This document shows positions 56,162 through 64,000 of a stretch of DNA of 64,000 nt, piece after piece. The notes under the pieces were generated by a model. It was not told the origin of the DNA, did not search any database, and saw nothing but the letters and a program-made list of their open reading frames with translations. Both the position numbers and the translations under genes were made by a program. This stretch comes from Lytechinus pictus (lineage: Eukaryota; Echinodermata; Echinoidea; Temnopleuroida; Toxopneustidae), in contig NC_087247.1 in the NCBI RefSeq assembly GCF_037042905.1, positions 61,155,920 to 61,219,919 of the forward strand, in the 5' to 3' direction. Each line of letters opens with the position of its first letter. Position 1 is the first letter of the stretch.

Positions 56162-58535
56162 GTAAGTAAATCTTGAAATCTTTAGCTTTATTTTGATATG
56201 AAATATGTGGTAATCCAGAAAAAAATTGAATCTGAAATAATGCTTTAGATCTAGGCAATATTTTAGCCGGATCGGAGATCGAATTTTTCATTAGAATGTT
56301 GTTTTTTACGTCCTGACCCTCCTCAGAATTTTTGGCTTTCGTGAAGCCTCCGATGTTGTAGAATATATTTCAGTGATGAACATGTGTAAATATCTCTGGG
56401 ACGCAAAATCTCCTTCGTACTCGTATTTTACGATGAAACTACCTCAAATTTTCCATTTTGTCAACTGCACTGACGCTGATTCTTCTTTTGTACTTGTTTA
56501 TTTTATTGAGTGATGACGTCAGCCATGGTCTCGCGCGGAGTAACCAACTGGTGGGTCAGTCCCATTAGTGTATTTTTGTGTCTTGTTTAAAAAGCTTGGT
56601 GCCCAATTCTCTCACATTGATTGTGCGAGGGCCAAATCATTGCCATGCGAACTTGAAATAAAGATTAGATCTAGTTTGAAATTATTTTGTAATTATTCCA
56701 TGAGGTTGCAATCTAATTTTGTGCCTTATATTCTGATGCATTTCATCCAAATCAGACTATTATTTGAGACTGAGATAGAGCTCGAGAGCTGTGACACTAC
56801 TCACTAGTGTCAGTGACATGACACTGTCAACAGTTGTCTAAAAAAAAGGGAATTGACAGATTGAGATTGACTGACTTCTTGACTAGCCATGAGGCTCCTT
56901 GAGAGTAAATATCATTCATTAACGTGTGCTTACCCTCCTTGGAGCCAGGGATTGCATCCCATACATTTGCGTGTACCGCGAAAAAAAACCCAGAAATTTT
57001 ATGCTCTCGAGATTTCTACTTTCCATATAAGAGAGGTAGATCTAGTCCTAAATCATGTGAATGGGATATACAACTTCATCTCTGACATTTTTACATTTAA
57101 ACAAGAATTCATTAAAAAGACAGAAAACTTTCAACGATGTTCATGTCACCATCATGTTTTTTTTTTTTTTTTTGCCAAGGCTACAAAACGCCTATTGAGG
57201 AAATGAAGTTGTATCCCATTTACATGATTTAGGTATAGATCTTTTAGAAGGAAAGTAGAAATCTTGGGGAGAGTATGCATTTTACTCTCTGGGTCAGGAG
57301 CCTCCTGGCTACAGGTATTCTCTCTAGTTGTCAGTACTAATAGATCTCTATTGTAATTGATTATTGAATTAAAGTTATTAAATAAATTGAAAATGAATTA
57401 TGGAAACCTCAATAATAAACCTTGGTTAACAAAGGTGTCATTATAGATTTTTTTTAAATTCAATTTAATCGTAGAATCTAACGTTAGATCTAAGCTTGAT
57501 CTACTTTCTTTGAAAATTTAAATTCAAGACTCGGGCAATATACTAATCAAGAAGTTAACGTCCATGGGAACTCATTCATTTACTCATATTTTGTGGACTT
57601 TGAATTTTGATGAGACAAAAAGACATTTTAGCCCAAGATTTATTCAAGAAAGTTTGCATTTTTCAGGTGACAATCTGACATAGACTCAGATTTGAATTTT
57701 ATTGCATTTTTAAAAACATGTATCATTACATGATTAATTGTGCAGATGGGTGAGGCCTGAGGGGCCCTGATATGGTGGGGGGGGGGGGGCTTTCATTATC
57801 ATAACTGCACTTTTTGCTATAAATTTTATTACAAACAGCTAAAACTTACCATCCAATTATGATTTTTTGCATGATCCCAGGCTATGTTCTGCTCAGTCCT
57901 CCCCCTTCCCACTCCAAAAAAAAAAAGAAGAAACATTCTGCGGCCTTTGGGTATCCACACAATGTCTTTGTACAGATATTTTTAAGAAGTGCCATACTGA
58001 TACAGCAACGCTTTGATAATTGAATTGTCACACTGCTGATTTTATTTTCTGGGGGAGCAGCAAAATTATTTTTTGATGGAGATGTGTCCCTCAAACCCTG
58101 AAATGGGAGTTCAAGAGGGAAACATACATGAACATGTATTTGTTTTTAATATAGTTAGGAAATATGAGCAATATTTTGATAAACTAAAATATGAATCTAT
58201 GCATTTTATTTATTGTAAATTACTGAGCCTGCAAATTCTTTTTGCTTTGGGCAAAAATATTACTTGGATGGGCGCTTCTATTGCTATTTCAATAGATTTG
58301 TTTGCTATTTTTTCCACCGTGTCCTTCTTCATTAAGTGCTGACAAATTTTTATATGTGAACATTGTAATTTTGCTCTGAGTAAATAAATGATAGGAAGTT
58401 AAATGTTATGTTATTACATATTGCAATTATTTTCTTTGTAATGACATTTAACTCTCTGTCCTTTTGTTTTATTGCTTTCCTAGTTTGGAATTTATTTTGT
58501 TGTAAAAGCAATCTTTTCTTTTTTTTTCTTTACAG
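56162..58535. other. Candidate intron region of the SGNH/CXC locus
   Basis: Starts with gtaagt and ends in a pyrimidine-rich acag. AT-rich, with a G-run at about 57777-57789. No exon could be supported inside it. Confidence 0.3.
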
Positions 58536-58847
58536 ATCACCTTCACATCTGGCTGGATGCCAAGTTCTTTTGATAGGAGACTCAATTGTGCGACACGCTG
58601 TTTTTAATGGACCCTTTTCTTCTGAAACTTTGTGCTTTCCAGGGGCTAATGTTACATCGTTAAGATCATCATTCGTCAAATCTTTCAGAATTACTTCGAC
58701 TTTTCTACAAAGGCTGTTTTCATCCATATAGGAACAAACAATTTAGAACATAGTGTTTGGGAAAAGGATTCCAAAGCATTTCATAATTTGTATATTAGTG
58801 TTAGAGAGCAATTTCGGTGTGCAAAGATTATTAACTGTTTGGGATAA
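58536..58847 (+). pseudogene. SGNH/GDSL-hydrolase-like segment, frameshifted, upstream of CXC ORF
   Basis: A pyrimidine tract and acag acceptor end at 58535. The sequence then reads SPSHLAGCQVLLIGDSIVRH, with the block-I GDS nucleophile motif, followed by FPGANVTSLRS. Near 58670 similarity moves to another frame reading FQNYFDFSTKAVFIHIGTNN, a block-III-like motif with GTNN in place of the usual GTND. This continues to AKIINCLG and a stop at 58845-58847. Similarity then returns to the first frame, where the CXC ORF lies. The block-V catalytic Asp/His region is not visible. It is either a decayed SGNH-CXC fusion or one carrying two sequence errors. The alternative acceptor at 58482 (ctttcctag) is also in frame but would place a poly-T run in coding sequence. 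Confidence 0.5.
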
Positions 58848-59295
58848 AGTACAGATTCCCATATACTATTATCCAGACATTGAATTATATGGCTTTGTTG
58901 TATCCAGGGATGATGGGGAAGTACATGTAGCATGCCAGTGGGACACAGATGAAAGTATTGAAAAGATTAAATCAAATGTTTTATATCTCACAAGGGGTTG
59001 TTCTTGTGCCAAGAGCAAATGTCATAACCGTTTATGTAAATGTAGAAAAGAGGGTAGATTTTGTGGGCCAGGTTGCCGCTGTAGACAGTGCCAAAATCTT
59101 ACTGCTGTAGAGAAACTGGCAAGTGATAGCGACTCCAGTGAAGAAGATTCTGATATTGATCATTTTGATTATGATTCTGATTTTGATGAAGTTCCTTGTG
59201 ATAAAACAAATATCGAAGGTACCATTGAAATCGACATTGATGGTGATTTATCTCTGTTTGAAGATTTGCAGGAAGACTGTTCAGATTATGAGTAG
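58753..59295 (+). CDS. CXC (tesmin/TSO1-like) cysteine-rich protein, acidic C-terminus
   Basis: This intact 180-codon ORF carries a compact cysteine-rich domain at residues 83-113, with spacing CxC-x4-C-x4-CxC-x6-C-x3-CxC-x2-C followed by QN. That is the CXC arrangement of tesmin/TSO1-type DNA-binding proteins and of many invertebrate transposon-associated proteins. Before it is a segment reading YYYPDIELYGF and CQWDTDESIE. After it residues 123-180 are strongly acidic (DSDSSEEDSDIDHFDYDSDFDE and on), ending SDYE. Homology-like sequence starts near residue 30 (WDKVQIP), so the first roughly 29 codons may not be protein. The upstream SGNH-like segment starts in this same frame, suggesting one gene with two compensating frameshifts. 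A nuclear, DNA-binding or transposon-derived role is inference. Domain call is fairly sure, gene status less so. Confidence 0.6.
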   Translation: MFGKRIPKHFIICILVLESNFGVQRLLTVWDKVQIPIYYYPDIELYGFVVSRDDGEVHVACQWDTDESIEKIKSNVLYLTRGCSCAKSKCHNRLCKCRKEGRFCGPGCRCRQCQNLTAVEKLASDSDSSEEDSDIDHFDYDSDFDEVPCDKTNIEGTIEIDIDGDLSLFEDLQEDCSDYE

Positions 59296-61212
59296 GCATT
59301 CTCTGTGTCATGTTCTTGTAGCCCTTTAAAATCATTCATCAGTCATTTAATCAGTCTATTATATGCCAGTATTCATTGGCTGCTGTGAGGGTGAAGTTTG
59401 TTACATTGAATCAATTCATGATAGCTATTACTTTTATATTATGTACATGTTTTTTTAATGGTTATAATTTTTGTTTAAAGAACATTTATAAGAAGGCATG
59501 ACAGGCAATGTGGAAATGTTGGTGAGCATTTACACATGTTTTTTATGCATGTGATACCTTTTTATTTGTATATCATTAAGTGTCTGCAACATTACACTAT
59601 TTCCACATTATGCATAACAGAAGAAGTTGAACTATTTTTTTTTTCACAAGTATGCACATTTTTCATATATTTAACGTACCTTGCCATGTTATGTTTATTC
59701 TTGCTTTTTACTGCAATACATATGAGTCAGTGTATGTATACGTTTCTTGCCAGTTCCATTGAGGTCTTGCAGGTCAATCATTTTGGTAGCTGAAATAATA
59801 GTTGTCGTAGTTGTATGAAACAAATGTGAAGTTTCTTACGACAATTGTGAGGCTTAAGCAGAATACATGATGGTTACATGTATTTTGTTAGATTGGCTAA
59901 TTATTTCATTAGCAATATATAGAGGTGCAGTACATGTATTTCCTCTTGAACTTTGACGCAGCTTTTTTCAATATGTGTGTGATTTACAATATCCTATAAA
60001 ACAGTTGTGTATATTATTATTATTATTTTGCCCTGTTGTTGCTTTGCTTTTGCTACTTATGATTATGATTATGTAAATGTGTAACTTTTTTTGCTTACAT
60101 ACATGTATTGAACCTTTTGTACAAGTTGTCATGATGGTGAGCATTGAACTACCCTTGTTCCTACTTTTACATGTACATTATATATATTTTCATGATCACC
60201 TCTTTATAAATTGTTTTTCCTTGTCATTTAGATAGTGCATTGTGGCAGTTTCTTGCAGGTCAATCATTTTGGCAACTCAGATAATAGTTTTTGTAGTTAC
60301 ATGTATATGAAACAAATGATAAGTTTCTTACAGCAATTGTGAGGCTTAAGCTAAATACATGATGGTTACATGTATTTTGTTAGATTGGCTAATTATTTCA
60401 TTAGCAATATATAGAGGTGCAGTACATGTATTTCCTCTTGAACTTTGACGCAGCTTTTTCAATGTTTGTGATTTACAATATCCTATAAAACAGTTGTGTA
60501 TATTATTTTACCCTGCTGTTGCTGTTCCTACTTATGATTATGTAAATGTGTAAATTTTTTGTTTATATGTTGAAGCACTTGTACAAGTTGTCATGATGGT
60601 GAGCATTGAACTACCCTTGTTCCTACTTTTACATGTACATTATGTATATTTTCATGATCACCTTTTTATAAATTGTTTTTTCCTTGCCATTTAGAGAGTG
60701 CATAGTGGCAGTTTTAACATCTCATACACATGTTAACAATGGGGACATAATTACAGTTGGTGATACGTATATTGACCCCAGTAATTCCATATATTGTAAT
60801 ATGTATTACCTAGATATACATGTATGTAAACGTATGGCTGAATTATTTCTTTTATGAGGCAGTTTTGATGGCACTGACTTCTGTATACAAAGATTATTTC
60901 ACTTGTTTCCTGTCATGACTACCAAAGTAATTTCACTGATGACGGGCTTTCCTAAACAATACATTCCTTGTTTATAAAATTGTTTTAACTCATATTTACC
61001 TCAACTACTGTCTGCTTGCCAAAGACATTCAGGGAGCATTAGATGTAAAACTGCCTTTATCTTTATTAACATGTTTGATTGTAAAACAAAAACAGTATTC
61101 ACTTATACTCTCTTCATGTACTTGCCTTGAATGATATTAGGTGCCAAAGTTTTTTGTTTGTATTTATATGTTTTGTAAACATGAATTTCAAGAGTTTGAT
61201 GTTGGAAATAAA
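59296..61212 (+). other. Candidate 3' UTR of the CXC gene, with tandem duplication
   Basis: After the CXC stop the sequence is AT-rich with no credible ORF. It holds two copies of a 460-490-bp block and reaches AATAAA at 61207-61212. A long 3' UTR is plausible but unproven. Confidence 0.35.
59765..60713 (+). repeat. Two-copy tandem duplication, period about 486 bp
   Basis: Copy 1 starts at 59765 and copy 2 at 60251, both with TCTTGCAGGTCAATCATTTT. They stay alignable to about 60250 and 60713 respectively, with small indels. Both include TTAGATTGGCTAATTATTTC and the segment GTGAGCATTGAACTACCCTT. It is a local duplication, not obviously a transposon. Confidence 0.85.
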
Positions 61213-63260
61213 CTCTTTTTTTCTTGTTAAAATTGATCAGATATTGAACATGCTTTCAATTTTTTTTCTTTAGGAATATCCATTTACTATGAGCTAGATT
61301 TTGAATTCATGCATTGTATTGCACTGGAGATCTGAATATGAGAATATAGAATAATAAATGAAGAAAGAAATAGAAAAAATCAAGATTTAAAGAAAAAGAA
61401 GAGAATATGTGTATGAACTTAAGTTACAGTTACACAACTGTTTAAACACGTTTCTGTGCATGACAAAAAGAAAAGATGTGTTCGATTAGAAAGTCGGCTG
61501 GATGTGTGAGGAAAATATTACATGTAATATCAAGAGAGAGAGAGACAGACAGAGCAACACTAATAGAGAGGGAGAGAGATGGGTGTTTCCCACGGAGAAA
61601 GGTGTTTGAAAATGAATAAAAAAACACAGTAGTGGGACAAGATTTGTGAATATGAGGAATTGAAAATTGAGGAGGAAGACGAGATCTGTTGAACAAATGA
61701 TATCCAAGTATCCCACTGCACGATGGAATGTAATTGTTCAGAGAAAAGGGTGGATAATGAATCGTGATAAATAGAAATATACATCGCACCCAGGGGGGGG
61801 GGGACACGTGCCCCCCCCCCCTTGAGAGTATTGAGAGCAACTTGTTTATTTTTTTAAATGTAAACATACCGTAAATACACAAGTGTCCCCCCCTTAGAGT
61901 GGCAGCAAATATTTTAAATGGGATTATGTGGTTCCTTTACAAGTGAGCCCCCCCCCCCCTTTTTTTTTTTTTTGGGGGGGGGGTTGTTAATTTCAAATGT
62001 GGCAAAATGTCAGTCATTTTTGGAGGGAAAACTTTTGCTTGTCAATATTTCCTACGAAATATTTGCCCCCTCCCCTTTTGGAAAATCCTGGATCTGGCCC
62101 TGATCACACCCCCCCCCAAATAAATAAATAAATAAACAGAATACTAGTGAATAAAACAAAATCAACTAATGGGAGAAAGAAAATTGATAAAATGGATTGA
62201 TAATGATTTAGAACAGTAAAACAAAACACGTGAATTATGGAGGGTGTCTTCGCATTTTTGTATTTTTTATGCTTTTCTAAACTTCCAAGCATGTTGACAT
62301 TTATTAATTATTCTATCCATTCTTGTTTGTTTCTGAAAACGGGATGTGTGCATGTATGTAATTCTTTTCAACAAATCTTGGCAACAAAACCGGCCGGGGG
62401 GGGGGCAGCATCAATAAGTTAACTAAGTACATACCGGTACATGTAATTCAGAAAACGCAGAATTGCATACATGGGACTGAGTTTATTGATAAAACACAAA
62501 TACGACTCTACTCACTTAGAATGGCTATAATAATGAATGCAGAGATATAAGGAAATATCCCATAAAATTTCTTGCATTCTTGTCAGTCTTCTATATTGAA
62601 AAATCTATCAAAAATAATTTTACGTCTATAAACTTTGTATAAAAGAACAAATACTCTATGAAAGTAGACGACGTTGTTGTTCGGGGTTTCGCTTCGAAAG
62701 TCGATGTGTAGAAAGGTCATGACCTGCGATCACGCGTTGAATCCATGGAATGCTTTGACCAATCAGATTGCTCTATTTACGTAACTCGTTTGAAGCTCGT
62801 TTTGGACAGGCCCTCATAATGACTTGGCGGTATGTTTCCCTGGTTCCTGACTCTCCTCATTAATGAAAAACCATGAATTATGTCTCATTTTAAAGAGTGA
62901 TAATTCAGCTTTACAACTGTTATTAAATTTGAAGGACGCAAGAATTATGAAATGGTATTATACGTCGTTAAAGCTGAATGATTTGAATTTTTCCGGGGGC
63001 AAAGTTCTAGGGCAGTTTACCTTACTAAGTTAATGAAATATGTCGATAATTATGGTATATATCGAATCCTTGATTCTTTCCCTTTCTATCGATATAATGT
63101 TTATGGTTTAAAACAGTAAATTAACCCGGTAAAACGCAGAGAAACTAGACCCTTGCGTTCCTCATTACGTATTCATGAACCGAGCGGTCACGAATACGAG
63201 CTGAATAAATACGTGCGAATTAGCTCGCGCGGCGGAGTGACAGTGACGGCCATTTTTCCG
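61213..63260. other. Intergenic DNA with poly-G/poly-C repeat debris
   Basis: GA-rich tract 61530-61580. Poly-C/poly-G clusters occur at 61792-61820, 61950-61983, 62107-62118 and 62395-62405, often followed by GGAAAATCCTGGATCTGGCCC. No gene recognised. Confidence 0.35.
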
Positions 63261-63379
63261 CCGACCAATTGTCAGATTGCTTGGAGCCAGCAATTTTTTT
63301 AATGAACACACCCAGATACCGATATACTACAAACTTCAGTGGCACATAATTATTATGTAAAATTCATGAAAATGAGTTA

Positions 63380-64000
63380 AATGATTTTTCATGGCGGCCA
63401 TCTTGGATTTCAAATGACGGCTGACCCGATGGTCAAATCGCTTGAGGCCGGCAATATTTGAAATCAGGGCCCAAAATTAAGCCTATATGCCAAATTTCAA
63501 TACCGCAGTTCATATAAAACTTGAGAAAATGATTGCAATAATATATCATGGCGGCCATCTTGGATTTCAAGATGGCGGCCATTTGGCCGCCGACCAAATG
63601 GTCAAATTGCTGGGGGCTGGCAATATTTGAAATCAGTGCCTAAAATACCCCAACATACCAAATTTCAGTGTCACACGTCATGTAAAACTCAAGAAAATGA
63701 CATTAATGATTTCTCATGGCGGCCATCTTGGATTTCAAAATGGCGGCCGACCCGATGGTCAAATCACTTGGGGCCGGCAATATTTGAAATCAGCACCCCA
63801 AATTAAGCCTATATGCCAAATTTCAATACCGCAGTTCATATAAAACTCGAGAAAATTATTGCAATAATATATCATGGCGGCCATCTTGGATTTCAAGAAG
63901 GCGGCCATTTTGCTGCCGACCAAATGGTCAAATTGCTGGGGGCCGGCAATATTTGAAATTAGTGCCTCAAAATACCCCTATATGCAAAATTTCAGTGTCA
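63380..64000. repeat. About 165-bp tandem repeat with ATGGCGGCCATCTTGG, runs off the window
   Basis: CATGGCGGCCATCTTGGATT starts units at about 63391, 63548, 63715 and 63873. Each carries GGCCGGCAATATTTGAAAT and ATATGCCAAATTTCA. Alternate units differ, suggesting a two-unit higher order of about 325 bp. The array is open at the right edge. Confidence 0.85.

Noticed and set aside
58073-58342. 89-codon plus-strand frame before the SGNH segment
   Set aside because: No recognisable motif and a hydrophobic AT-rich end; probably intronic chance ORF.

Overview
This window looks like nuclear DNA of a marine invertebrate, most likely an echinoderm and probably a sea urchin. It has genes with GT-AG introns, is AT-rich, carries many poly-G/poly-C tracts, and is dominated by short non-autonomous transposons, fold-back elements and satellites. 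The echinoid assignment is an inference from the mitochondrial creatine kinase gene and from the general look of the repeats. No database search was run.

Protein-coding content is small. The one clear complete gene is a mitochondrial creatine kinase on the minus strand. It has seven coding exons between 32139 and 22375, and all splice phases join into a 427-residue precursor. A second likely gene lies on the plus strand at about 58.5-61.2 kb. It has a 180-residue ORF with a nine-cysteine CXC (tesmin/TSO1-like) domain and an acidic tail. Just upstream is an SGNH/GDSL-like segment in two reading frames, so this locus is either a frameshifted fusion or a decayed one. A CRE-containing candidate first exon lies near 56.15 kb, and the candidate 3' UTR carries a 486-bp tandem duplication. 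An isolated candidate first exon on the minus strand (43595-43511) is speculative.

Retroelement remains: a Penelope-like element on the minus strand (about 41.77-39.43 kb; reverse transcriptase plus GIY-YIG endonuclease, two single-base frameshifts), the C-terminal end of a non-LTR element directly beyond its 3' side (39138-38852), and another non-LTR C-terminal fragment near 9.77-9.93 kb.

Most other DNA is mobile or repetitive. Several non-autonomous DNA elements have readable ends: 2506-3292 and 20789-20948 (same ends, 9-bp target duplications), 31007-31409 and 35256-35670 (same family, 3-bp duplications), 26777-27316 (8-bp), 16123-17678 (5-bp), and a five-copy family with GCGTTTCAT ends. 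Fold-back structures lie at 15.4-15.9, 33.6-34.6 and, most strikingly, 49.9-54.4 kb, a 4.5-kb near-perfect palindrome nested inside another inverted-repeat element. A 26-bp satellite (44.2-47.8 kb) is split by a 1.8-kb terminal-inverted-repeat element that itself holds a 114-bp higher-order array. Creatine kinase introns hold several of these insertions, including a roughly 150-bp tandem array rich in perfect nuclear-receptor DR1 sequences. The window ends inside a tandem repeat carrying GGCGGCCATCTTGG motifs.
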